Origin: Chimonanthus salicifolius
Lineage: Eukaryota; Streptophyta; Magnoliopsida; Laurales; Calycanthaceae
NCBI GenBank assembly: GCA_013350335.1
Contig: CM023537.1
Span: 12,629,884-12,693,883 of the forward strand
Direction of reading: 5' to 3'
Length of the DNA stretch: 64,000 nt
The notes below the pieces were generated by a model. The model saw only the letters and a list, made by a program, of their open reading frames with translations, had not been told where the DNA came from and made no database searches. A program made the translations under genes and the position numbers. Positions 23,469 through 35,395 of the stretch are shown here, piece by piece. Numbering within the stretch: position 1 is the first letter of the stretch; each line of letters begins with the position of its first letter.

Positions 23469-26400
23469 ATGGCAGCACCCAATGGAGATTTGACTACCAT
23501 CCTCAGCATTGATGGAGGTGGTGTTAGGGGAATTATCCCAGGAAAAATCCTTGAATTTCTCGAGGGTCAACTCCAGGTTTGGTTTGGCACACTTCAACAC
23601 CTTTGCCATATTCCATCTATGGGTTTTAACAAAGAGAGAATATTTTATAAATATATCGTACATATTCGTTATCATCATTACAAGTTAAAACTTTATCTAC
23701 TTCAGTCTAATATTTGAGTTCTACTTCTCAATTTAACTCTATTATAAACTAATAATGTCAATCACTCTATATTCTATTGTATGTTTCAAAACTTTGCTCG
23801 GGAGATAGATGAGTTTCAGTGTTAGTAATCCATTTTATGATTTTCTTCAAATGTCAGAATGTTTTAAGAGATTTCTTTTTTATTCAGTGGGATAAGTGAA
23901 TCCATGTACTCTAATTTTGAGTCCAACCACAAAAGTCATAGATGACTAATCTAAAAGAAAATAGTCCATTACTTAGATATGTTTAATCATAGTTTCGTTT
24001 CGACCAATTGGGATCCAATTATAATTGGATCTATCCTTTCTAGAGATATGAGACAGGTGTTTCGATCGATTAAATGTATATATTTTTTTCTGGGCTCCTA
24101 ATTTTATTAGATTATTCTCATTCATTCTTAAATCTATTAAGAATATTAAATTCCTTAGATGTTAAGAACATAACCACTGTTACATTGTCCCGCAGTTTTC
24201 TCATTATCTTAACCTAATGATATTAATTAAATTCTTAAAATATGTTGGACTAGTTTTTTTTTTGGTAAGATTTTTTTTTTTTTATATTACGAGAGTAACC
24301 CAAAATTTGATACTTTCTTGTGATGAGAAGAATTGCAGATAACATGATTTTGTGAGAATCAAGAGAAATAAAGATTTGATTTTCCTTTTTCCTATTCCAT
24401 TTTATAACACATGGTTGGAACTTGGAATGATTTATTACAGAAATTAGACGGCCAAGATGCAAGACTTGCAGACTATTTTGATGTAATCTCAGGGACAAGC
24501 ACAGGAGGCCTTGTGACAGCTATGCTGAGTGCACCAGATGACTCTGGTCGCCCTATCTTTGTTGCAGATGACATTGTACCATTCTATAAACAGAATTGTG
24601 CACGCATCTTTCCTCCTCCTCCTCAAGAAGAGAAGTAAGAAATGTCATAATATTTTTTCTTAAACTCTTTCCTTTTCTTTTAAGTAAAATAGCAATTTAA
24701 GAAAAATAAGGTAAATATCAATACTTTTATTTAAAAATAAAAGATAGAAACATCAACTCAGAGGGAGTTGGTCTAACAGTCAAAAGGCTCTTCTCATGAA
24801 GGGGGGTCTTGAATTCGATTCACGCACAAATTCTTTTAAACCACTCTTCATGAGGTTACTCCTCATCACTTGGACCTGATATGTATGTGTACTAAGGTAT
24901 GCACATGTTCCAAAAATTAGTTAGGTAAAATTCTACAGATAAGACACTTGAGATCATGATAATAAAAATAGAAGCATCCAATGAGTTGATTTTTATTTCT
25001 CTCTTCTTTTAAAATGTTTCTCATGCACCATCATCATCATCATCGCCCTAGATGTGTACATACAATATAGTGCATATCTGGTATTATTTTAGGATTACAT
25101 CAATTTTTAAATATAAAGATGTGATTTCGTGCCTTGTATTAAAAAAAATTATTATTATTGGCATTAATTTTTTTTTTTAATCATTTGATGGTATGACACA
25201 GCAATTGGCAAGGGTTTTTTGAAAGTCTTGGAAAGCTTGTAAATCCAAAGTATGACGGGACATATCTACATAATTTGATTAATGAGAAGCTGGGAGAAAG
25301 AAGATTGAGCCAAGCACTGACTCACGTAGTTATTCCCACTTTTGACATTAAGCTCCTCCAACCTGCCGTTTTCTCCTCCTACAAGGTGCTGCTCTTTGTA
25401 ATTTTGTTTGTTCTTGTTATTAAAAATGTAAAAAAATGAGAGTTGAATATTAACTTTTGGAGTTTATAGAGAACTTAATTTATATATTGTTCCATCACTC
25501 ATCTACTCTCTGTGTGTTTATGATATTAATTCCATTTGTATAGTTAATTATCTAATACGATAAATTTTCATTGTCCGATAAAGTTCAAGTTATAAATAAC
25601 GTAAAAAATATCACTTCACTTACTTGACAAGGATAAACTTTTATGGACACTATAAATAGGTAAAAAAATATTTAACTCTCAAAACATAGATTTGTACGTA
25701 GATGGGTCACCTAATTGGATCACTAAATCTACAAGAGTGATTCTTGTGAAGATCAAGTGTAAATGACCACACAGGGACATTTAGTCAATTCCTCATTTTT
25801 TTATTTTTGAAATAAATAATTTAACTATATGATACGTCGTTTGCAGATAAAAACCAAGCCCTCCATGAATGCTAAGCTTTCAGACATTTGCATCAGCACT
25901 TCTGCTGCTCCAACTTACTTCCCTTCTTACTATTTTGAAAATGAAAATGAAGAATTTAACCTTGTGGACGGTGGCGTTTGTGCTAATAATCCTGTAAGCC
26001 TCTCCTCCAATTTCCTATTATTCTCTTTTTAATTTTTGTGAATATAATATTAAAAAGTTTCATGTGTCTCTTTTATTGTTATTATATCTGACTATGTATG
26101 AATAGTTGGAAAAATAAAAAAGAATGATCAATTGAGTGTTGGGTCCATTGTAGAATTGAATTTGACAGAGGATCAAATGCTACTTCTTCAGTGAATAATA
26201 TAATGATATTAGATTTATTTTTTTGTCCATTTATCATTATTTAAATGGTAAAAAAGTATGTTATTGTCATTTTTTTTATAACATGGGTATCTCCCTTATG
26301 TGTAAACCTCTTAATGCACACACATTCGTTTAGTCGATGCAAGGTAACACCATGAGTGACAATCGAATTCCAGATAAGACTTTTTTTATGGGACGAGCGT

Positions 26401-27248
26401 CTTGACCGTCAATCCAATCTATTTTTTGCAACTAAATATATAAAAAAATTTAATAGAGGAAATAATTTGATAACCTTGCTTGTTAATTTGGTGTTGGGCA
26501 GACCTTGGTTGCTGTCAGTGAGTCGACAAAAGGTTCATCTAAATCTAAATCTAAGGCTGCAGACTCAAGGAACTTGCTGGTTCTATCTCTTGGTACCGGT
26601 GCAGCAAAAAAAGCAGAGAAATATAACGCTAAGACGGCTGCAACTTGGGGACCCATGAACTGGCTGTTCGATGATAATATGGGAAGCCCATTACTTACCT
26701 GCTTCGATGAGGGAATCAGTGACATGGTCGACTACCACTTGGCTGTCATTTTTGGAAGCATTCATAGTCCAGACAACTATCTCCGAATCCAGGTACCAAT
26801 GCAATCATCACACTTGGAGGTTTCTCATATGATCTAGTACATATTTTAATTTTTTTTAAAATAATTTTCAACTCTTTTCAATTAAATTAAAAATTGATAT
26901 TAATATTTTCAACTTTTTTTCTAAAAAAGGATCCCACGTTATCGCCTGAAGACGCTGTGATGGATGACCCATCCGATGCGCACCTTAGGAAGCTGGAAAA
27001 GATTGGAAAAGAACTGCTGCATAAAAAAGTTTCGAGGGTGAATGTGGACACTGGTGACTATGAAGAGGTAGCTAATGCAAGAACAAATGAAGAAGCCCTC
27101 ATAGAGTAAGAAGTCGATGCTTTTCCCTCAATATCATCTTCTCCAATTCATCCATCCTTCTTGCAGATTTTCATGTGTCATGGTCTTGATTTGATGCAGG
27201 CTAGCAGAAAAATTGTCACAGGAAAGGCGAAATCGACTTCGCAAATGA
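23469..27248 (+). CDS. Patatin-like phospholipase, gene B, intact
   Basis: Seven exons: 23469-23576, 24441-24634, 25202-25385, 25847-25993, 26502-26792, 26930-27105 and 27200-27248, phases 0,2,0,0,0,2, 382 residues. DGGGVRG at residues 15-21, catalytic Ser56 in GTSTGG, Asp203 in VDGG, SLGTG in exon 5. The N-terminus is about 11 residues shorter than in C and D. Exon 2 ends with an extra proline run (FPPPPQEEK) and exon 3 starts [12 protein letters not shown], where E2 and F have NWQWYLK. Acts as a soluble lipid acyl hydrolase by family. A TATA box lies at 23332 and AATAAA at 27352. Introns 2 and 4 carry SINEs shared with F. The ATG is the first in frame after the TATA box. Confidence 0.92.
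24757..24967 (+). mobile_element. SINE, family 2, in intron 2 of gene B
   Basis: tRNA-like head with TTGGTCTAACAGTCAAAAGGC (A box) and CTTGAATTCGATTCACG (B box), flanked by an imperfect 13-14 bp duplication (ATAGAAACATCAA / ATAGAAGCATCCAA). The orthologous insertion, gene-oriented the same way, is in intron 2 of F (48406-48626). It is absent from E2. Confidence 0.8.
26285..26430 (-). mobile_element. SINE-like insertion in intron 4 of gene B
   Basis: On the minus strand it reads TTGACGGTCAAGACGCTCGT (A-box region) then GGAATTCGATTGTC (B-box-like). A shorter copy in the same orientation relative to its gene is in intron 4 of F (47230-47315). Gene A's intron 4 lacks it. Confidence 0.55.
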
Positions 27249-27651
27249 CATTCCTAGATGTTCCCTTCTCCTGGTGTGAAGTGTGATCTTTCTCCTCTAG
27301 TGTTTGCGTATCTAGTATGGCCTAAATAAGCTGAATTCAGCATCTCTCATGAATAAAAGATGAGGAGATTTGATGCTTTGGAGTCATTTTGTGTCGGTTT
27401 CCTGTGGTGTGTCGATCGTCTATGATGTATTAGAACGTCACTAGTTCTGCTATGTAAGGAAGACAGTGTCTTCTTTATGTGTGTTAGTTTTGCACTGTAA
27501 AAGAGTGAGCTTTGGTTGATTCCATATATATGTGGACTTTAAGCTTGATTTGTGGAAATTTGATGAGAGATGAATCATGGTATTTAGTAGAATAATAATG
27601 TTTTATGGAGGCATTCCGTAGGGTGAAAATAAGCAAGAGATGAAAATTAGT

Positions 27652-27712
27652 GGGATTTTACGCTGAGTTTCCACAGTTTACCACACTTAAATTTTTTTTT
27701 TAAAAAAAAACA
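27652..27712 (+). mobile_element. 3' fragment of SINE family 1 at a deletion junction
   Basis: Starts TTTTACGCTGAGTTTCCAC and ends in an A-rich tail. The upstream half, present at 7365-7423 in module 1, was deleted together with the 'ghost' 3' flank. The short match GGAT at both ends suggests end joining. Confidence 0.6.
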
Positions 27713-27965
27713 TACATGAATGTCATACTATATTTTCCCTGTTCATCAAATTATTTCTCCATAATCCAACCCATGTTATGTTGTCACTAAAAAATTCTAA
27801 TACATTCTTATAGACACATGATATTTTGACTTTTATGTTTCTTACAACACGTTTCGTTCATTGTTTTTGTGCCTTTATCCATCTCTAGACACGTCTAAAT
27901 CATTATCTACGACTTTTTCTTTTTTTTTTTATTTCAGTTACTGGTATCAATCATCTCTATCATCC

Positions 27966-28048
27966 ACTTAGGTGTCCAATCCAAACCAAGCACCGACACA
28001 TCGACTTAGGTGTCCAATCCAAACCAAGCACCGACACATCGACTTAGG
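27966..28048 (+). repeat. Two-copy 38-bp tandem duplication
   Basis: ACTTAGGTGTCCAATCC... recurs at 27966 and 28004, with the start of a third copy at 28042. Module 1 has one copy (about 7748-7786), so this arose in module 2 after the duplication. Confidence 0.85.
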
Positions 28049-30750
28049 CTTGAGCCTTGGCCTAACCAGACACACTCAAACCAATCTTAGAAAAATTCAC
28101 GGAACGCAGCCCATCTTTTGGGTTGGGTCACTATTGGTTGAAATAAGTCTATCTAACTTTATAATAGTATAAGAATGACAATAACAGTAATAATAGTAAC
28201 AATAATAATAAAGTAATAATTCTCTTTGGAGAGAGAGGCTTTTAGAGATAATCATTGGGTTACTTTCACAATTTATAGACACTTGAATGGGTATTGATGA
28301 GAAATTGTCTAGTCGGATTGACTTATTTATTAGCAAAATGTTGGCCTATTCAGAAAGATAAATAAAAACAGCAATGGTAAAGATATGCCTATATTAAGAT
28401 GGATGTGTTAGTATAATAAGAGAAATTAGAATTAAAAATAAGTGAACAAGAGAATAAGAGAAGTACAGAAATTGCTCCAATACAAGAAAAGATGAGGTAA
28501 AATTGATTTAAATAGTTGTGTATATCAGACTAGGAATCAACGTTGTTAAACTGGGCCCGGCCCATGGTTGACCTGTGGCCCGGCTGAAAGATGGGTCGAG
28601 TCATTTAAAAACGCTTCTTGGTTAAAAATCCTTAAAATCTCTCTATGACTTGCAGGTCAATCCAATTTATCTAATAAACCTGTGATCCGTGACCTTTAAA
28701 AACCCTTGATTTATTTAATCGAAGAAAATGAAGATGATGATTATTTTGGAAATATAATTTTGGATTATTAATTTTTGGTATTTACAATTGTGTTTGTGAG
28801 AGAGAATATATTTTTATGAAATGTAATCTTAGTTAATAATTTTATATTATTTATAATATTATATTAATAGCATGGGTTTGACCGGATTTGACTATGAGTC
28901 AACCCAGTTGAACCTTATTTAATTCACCTTTCCTCCAAGACGAGTCGCTCTATGAACTGAGTTTTAAAACATTGCTAAGAACAATCTTGATATGAAGAGT
29001 TGAATAGAAGGTACAAGGAGAAGGTCAACGCCATTAAAGATGTGGGTTGAGCTCACTAAACTTGATATAGTAGAATGTAAGATAACATGTATCATAACTT
29101 CTTATAGAGTTGAGTGAAAAGTAAACCTTGTAAAGTTGATCCATTTCGAGTTTATTTTAAGTAGGGTTGAAATCGGGTCGAGTTGGGTTGGGTTTTTAAA
29201 ACCCAACCCAGCCCGAGTTACTAACATATGGAACTCCACCCGACTTGAACTTTTGACCCCGACGTCTTGACCCGACCCGACTCGAATTATAACCCGACTC
29301 AACCCGACCCACATTTTGAACCTACTTTAGCCTACTTTTTATCAGGTCGGATTAAATTAAAAATCTCTCAACCCAACCCGACCAAAATTCAATGCGGGTT
29401 TCTGGCTTCTCAACCCGACCTGACCCGCTGACCCGACTTTCATAACCCGACCTGCAAGATATTCAGGTCGGGCCATGCGGGTTCGGGCCAAAACCCAACT
29501 CGAGTTTCACCTCTAATTTTAAGTATTGTTATATGGGTTAAGTTGGGCGAGATGTAATTTACTCATTTACTTGACTAAAAAGACTTTTCTAATAAACATA
29601 TACAAAAACTACTTTTTAAATTGGTGTGGACCTCACGTAGTTAAATTTGTTGTATACAAACGTTGTAATAATTGAATCTGTAGGTTCAACCTATTTTATA
29701 AACGGGTTTGATTGGATCAAGTCATTTATTAAATGGATTGGTTTCCATTAATATGTTGTTTATGGATGGCTTGGGTATGTGCCGATTTCCTAAAAAAAAT
29801 TCAGGGAATAAAATCGTAAAATACCAATGAGGCTCGCAGGTTTGCTCGAATTTCTTCAAAAAATATTGAATAGGGCCATAAAAAATGTTTTAAAAATTAT
29901 TAAATCAAATATCTGAGATAGCAAGTGGTTTCTTTAGCTTGTATTTTTTTTTAAAAAAATGAATGGAAAAAGAAAGTTTCGTTCAGGATAGCCTCAAATA
30001 ACCATAAATTTCAGCAATGGCAGAAGACGGGATCGAGGAAGAGGGAGAGAAACTAGGCTTTGCAGCAGGAAATGTACCTGAACAAGAGGTAGATTGCAGA
30101 CGTTGATCGGAGCTGGTGATGCAGAGCTTGGTGTGGAGAGACAAAGACTGGAGAGACCGAGACTTGGGGCGAAGACTGAGGAAGTGGGGAGAACGAGACG
30201 GGACTATGGGAGTCTGGCACTTGGTGTTAGGGACTTGAGACAGGGAAAGGCTCTCGAAACTTTTGTTTAAAATTTTAAGAGTGGACGAGTGAGTTATTAG
30301 GCTTTGACGAGGCTTTCGTCTCTTAGACATGACGGGTGAGTTTTGATGTGGCTCTTCGTCTCTCGGAAGCCCAAACTACTATTTTTTTTTCATAGGTATT
30401 TATTCATTTCAAAAATTATAAATTTTTCAAAAAGTTCACCAACTATTTTTTTAATTTCCAAAAAACAATTTTCTTAAAATTTTATTTCAACTTATCAATT
30501 AAACTTTAGTTAATAATTTAATATTATTTATAATATAATATATCTGGCACGATTTTACCGAGTTTGATTCGATTAAACTTTATTTAACCCGATCTACTAG
30601 CGAGACAGTTTGATTCACAGGCTGCTTTTTTAAACATTGGTGGCTACCTCAAATAGAAAATTTCTAGATCATTGAATAGAACATATGTTTGATATATAAG
30701 CTCCGGATTGGATCAAAGTCCATTAATGTTTTATTTTTAACGAATTTGCA
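28049..30750. other. Intergenic DNA of module 2, no supported gene
   Basis: Aligned with 7800-10140, apart from the hAT MITE at 29162-29515. A 115-codon minus frame at 29983-30330 is not open in the module 1 copy and is Ser/Pro-rich, so it is not taken as a gene. Confidence 0.6.
29162..29515. mobile_element. hAT-type MITE, 354 bp, with 8-bp target duplication
   Basis: Termini TAGGGTTGAAAT and (reverse) TAGAGGTGAAAC form imperfect inverted repeats. Flanked by a perfect 8-bp duplication ATTTTAAG (29154-29161 and 29516-29523). The module 1 locus has one ATTTTAAG (8904-8911) and no element. The interior is rich in AACCCGACCC / GGGTCGGGTT repeats. An internal part is shared with 43070-43262. No transposase. 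Confidence 0.92.
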
Positions 30751-31951
30751 TCCATATGGACAAGGTTCAAAATCAAGGATCTAAAAAAAAAATCAAGTGT
30801 TTGTAGCACCTAATAAAGATGACTCTTTCACTCAATCGATTAATTTTAGGACTTCGGACCTAAAATCACTTGGATTATGTCCTGTTCATGCAATTTATTT
30901 AAAAGGTGAAATTTGTTCCCCTACCGAAGTTTATGAACTAGTCATTGCCCACAATTTCTAGAAAGAATCATGAACTTAAATTTCTAGTCGGTGTACCATT
31001 ATGGGTCACCTAACAATAGCTTGCCTACAATTTTTTCAAGTAAAACTACATGGAAAATACTTTTTTCCTACAAGTCATAACATTACTAAGGATCAAATCA
31101 AGATCGATGGTCCATCTCTCACGCTAAATCAATCCAGTTTCAAGTCCACTATTCAAAGTTCTTGGATAAGTGATAAACATGGGTGCACATCATCCGCAAG
31201 TTTTGGGAATCAAGCTCTATCCAAATGAAATTTTAGGGCCTTCCGAAATTAGTATCTTTACCTTGAACAACACGCTTTGTAAATGTCAACCCATAAGATT
31301 GGTTGATTATTTCCAAATTAGCACAAATCCATATCATTGCATCTTGAATGGTAGGATTACAAGAGTGTCCAATCTGGACAAAATGATCCTGACCATTAAA
31401 TCACACGCTTCCATCAGATTGTTTGAAACAAGATCAGCCAACATCTTATAATATTGAATTCCTTTGGATGATGGTCAGATTCTTCCTTGAAGAATGCCTA
31501 CTGTCGTGCTTAATGATGGGTGTGCAAGAAAACTCTCTCTCACTGGCTGCGAAGGGGTTACTAGTTTAATAATTGATTGACCCTTATATAACTGATGATG
31601 GTTAGCAAGTGGTATTCAATCAAAATGGGATTTCCATTTAATAGACAGCTAAATACACCTAGCAATAAAATAGTCAGCACTGTTTAATAAAAAAAATGTA
31701 ATTGCATAACTTGCTCGTGATAATAACCTAATAAAAAAAAGGCAAATTGAAAGGAAAAAAATACTGCTGTCTAGGTCAAATCAGCAAAATGGATTAGAAG
31801 AGAATTTCTCATTTGCGTGTGATTTGCAATTTCAAATGAAAATAGTTCTATACTTCTATTAATACCAGATGTTGCAATAACAATCAGCATTGGGAGATAA
31901 TTTCTTCTTGTTATAGAACTTCCAGTTTGTAAGCCTGATATCAACCCTGTC
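30751..31951 (+). promoter_or_regulatory. Upstream region of gene D
   Basis: Nearly identical to 10140-11340 upstream of C, including a CCCTTATATA TATA-like site (31581-31590) about 365 bp before the ATG. The frame at 31170-31451 is the copy of a C upstream frame and is not supported as a gene. Confidence 0.4.
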
Positions 31952-34394
31952 ATGGCAGAAGTAACGGCAACCCTTGATCATATCCAGCCTCCAACTTATG
32001 GAGACGTAATCACCATTCTCAGCATTGATGGAGGAGGGATCAGAGGGATCATTCCAGCAGCTATTCTTAGCTTCCTGGAATCGAAACTTCAGGTTTACTG
32101 CCTTATCTAATAATTTTTTTTAGCATACACATTTTGCTTGTGAAATTCATTCAGCAAACCAAACTTAAGTTTTCCAATGCTAATCATAATATTTTTAAGC
32201 TCTTACTTGTACTGAACGAATTGTAATGTTGGGATTTTGTGGATAGGAGCTCGATGGTCCAGATGTGAGAATTGCGGACTACTTCGACGTGATTGCGGGG
32301 ACAAGCACCGGAGGCCTTGTGACGGCCATGTTGACGACGCCTAATGACAAAAAACGCCCTCTCTTTGCTGCTAAAGACGTCATGAGTTTCTACCTTAAAC
32401 ATGGTCCCAAAATCTTCCCACAAGCAGGGTAATGCTAATGATAATTTAATCAAAATGTAAACAATTTAATAGTTACATTCATATGATAACTAGTCGTACA
32501 TAGTAAGTAGGACAATATAAATATATTTGCAGTTGTGTAAATCCAATGAAATGTGAGTCAATTCAGGTTTCTGAACAAGGACTAACAGTATATTTCATTT
32601 GATAGAAATCATGTGTTATTCTGCTTTAAGGTCAGAAAATGTTTTATCTTGCGCGGTGTATTGACTAAACGTGATCTTGTTTTCTTTTTCATCTCAGGGG
32701 CCTATTTTCTGCAGCCAGAGACTTGATCATGGCAGTAGGTGGTCCCAAATACGATGGCAAGTATCTTCATAAAATTATCAGAGAGACGGTAGGACAGACA
32801 CTGTTGCACCAGACTTTGACAAATGTGGTGATTCCAACGTTTGATATCAAGCTATTGCAACCCACCATCTTCTCCACCTATGAGGTTCTTCCTTTGCCAA
32901 ATTATACAAACTGATTAATTAAGTGGGAGCCATTAGAACAGATGAAAACTATAAAACATAGTGGTTAATATTGGTTATTTTTAATTTGTTTATGACTGTA
33001 CATGCATCATTCATATAAATGATTCCTTTGCTGACTAAGTTGTTCTTCTTGATACAGATAAAATCGAATCCATCCTTGGATTCTCCACTGTCAGACATAT
33101 GCATCGCAACATCGGCTGCTCCAACGTATCTCCCTGCCCATTATTTCGAAAACAAAGATTCTCAAGGGAATGTTCTGAGGGAATTCAACCTCATTGATGG
33201 TGGTATGGCTGCTAATAATCCGGTAAATGATAAGACATCTCATTGTTAGGGAAAACTTCAAACCTGATAATTAGTTAATTTTCAATATTTTTTCAGTAAA
33301 AGGCAATTAATGAACATTTCACTTCAGAACCCTAAACAAGAGCTTCTAGTAATTCATTGAACCATGGTTTCAGGCATTGGTTGCAATTAGTGAAGTGACC
33401 AGAGAGGTTTTCAATCAGAATCCAGACTTCTATCCAATCAAGCCGATGGATTATGGTAGATTTTTGGTTATCTCGTTAGGAACCGGTTCATCCAAGACAG
33501 AGAAGAAATACAGTGCAAAAGCTGCAAGCAAGTGGGGTGTTCTTGGTTGGTTGGTAAACAATGGTGAGACTCCATTAGTGGATTCATTCAGTCAAGGAAG
33601 TGCAGATATGGTTGACATCCACATTTCTGTGGTTTTTCAAGCCCTTCGTTCGGAAACTAACTATCTTCGTATTCAAGTAAGATCCTAGGGTCAATGCAGA
33701 CATGGTTAATGCTTGTTTTCAAATCATGTAGCTTACCTACTAACGAGCACAGTTGATGGTCTTGATTTTATCAATATCGTCTAAGGTAGCTATTTATCCT
33801 ATCGATTTGAAGTTGACCTTTATATTTGAATTTGGCAAATTGTTACTACGGGATGATGCTCTATTTGATGTCCATTGGACTTGAATCCACTACCTCTAAG
33901 TTTTAACAATGAGCCTTTATCAGATGATGATTTTCATTTTGAATTTGATATATATTCTCGTTTACTAATCCTTTAATTTACTCACTAATGGTTTCAATTT
34001 CTTCTCTTGATTGGAATGCTAGGATGATACACTAACTGGATCTGCAGCCTCCGTTGATGTAACTACTAAGGAAAATTTGAATAATCTTGTGAAAATTGGT
34101 GAAGGGTTGTTAAAGAAGCCAGTCTCAAGGGTGAATCTCAATACTGGAGTATTTGAAGCTGTAAAAAATGAAGGCACTAATGAGGAAGCCCTCATAAGGT
34201 GGAAAGTCTCTCTCTCTCTCTCTCTTTCCCTCAGTAAACCTCAGCTAAAATATCCATTTGCTCCATTATAAATTATAAATTTTAATCTATGGGACTAATC
34301 ATGACCTTTCTTTAATCTTCACAGGTTTGCCAAAAAACTCTCAGATGAAAGGAGGCTTCGTGAAACAAAATCTCCAAACAAAAGGGCTTCCTAG
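31952..34394 (+). CDS. Patatin-like phospholipase (PLP2-type), gene D, intact
   Basis: Exons 31952-32092, 32247-32428, 32698-32884, 33058-33222, 33374-33676, 34023-34198 and 34325-34394, same phases and length (407 residues) as C. DGGGIRG at 26-32, Ser67 in GTSTGG, Asp217 in IDGG. By eye it differs from C at about eleven residues (for example Gly2 to Ala, and Asn to Lys in YLKHGPK), none at catalytic positions. It is the module 2 copy of C and convergent with E2, 1.0 kb away. Activity by family: lipid acyl hydrolase. Such similarity implies a recent duplication or ongoing gene conversion. Confidence 0.93.
34207..34224 (+). repeat. (TC)9 microsatellite in intron 6 of gene D
   Basis: Shorter counterpart of the (TC)23 repeat in gene C. 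The pair gives a simple length marker to tell the two genes apart. Confidence 0.9.
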
Positions 34395-35395
34395 TCCAAT
34401 TGATTGTATGATTTGGCGTCTGAGTGATATGAAATGGTTGCAACTAGATATAGACCACTGATCTGATGAATCTACTCTGGAGTCTAGATGGTTGATCTAG
34501 GAAATTCTCCCAGATAGAATATTCAGCTTGTACTTTTTCTAATGAACAGTTGTACTTTCTATCTATATTTAATGATTGTGAACATAGACTATTCTAATTT
34601 GGGAGACATTTCTAGCCCTGGATCATATTTGGGTTCATAAAGATAAATTTAATTGCAACTAGTGGAGTGTTACATTTTCTTCCAACACTTGTTTAAGAAA
34701 ATTTATGCTATTTTATGTCATTTGGTTGTACCAACTACATTTATTGTCTTTTGTGTTACTTAATTTCTTACCATTCCTTCTTATCTTATTCAAGAAAAGG
34801 TACTTCTTTTGTTGCACTGTTTCATAGTGATTTGCATTATTGAAACTACACCAAGATGAAAATTAAAATAAGGAAATCCCAATTATCTTATGTTTACCAT
34901 CTCTCCTTTCTGAAACTAAATCAAATTGCAGAGTGTAGGTTAGATTTGGCCAAGTATCTCAACTCAGCATTTGGTCCCACTTATATCCATCTCTCTTATT
35001 TTCACCCTACGGAATGCCCCCATAAAACATTATTATTACGCTAAATATCATGATTTATCTCTCATTAAATTTCTACAAATCAAACTTAAGTCCATATATA
35101 TATATTCATGGAATCAACCAAAGCTCACTCTTTCACACTGCAAAACAACACATAAAGAACCACACACCAGGTTCTTCTCTATACATCATAGACATTGTCT
35201 TACACATCATAGCCGATTCACACACCAAGAACCGCCACAACATGATCACTGAACGGCAGCAGACTTCTGAATGACGCCAAATCATCAAATCTTTCTCATC
35301 TTTTATTATGAGAGATGCTGAATTCAGCTTATTTAGGCAAACACTAGAGGAGAAAGATCACACTTCACACCAGGAGAAGGGAGCATCTAGTAATG

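Noticed and set aside
24757..24967. Possible tRNA gene
   Set aside because: A and B boxes are present, but the cloverleaf cannot be closed and target duplications flank a longer unit. It is a SINE.
29983..30330. 115-codon Ser/Pro-rich minus frame
   Set aside because: Not open in the closely related module 1 copy, so it is not under protein-coding selection.
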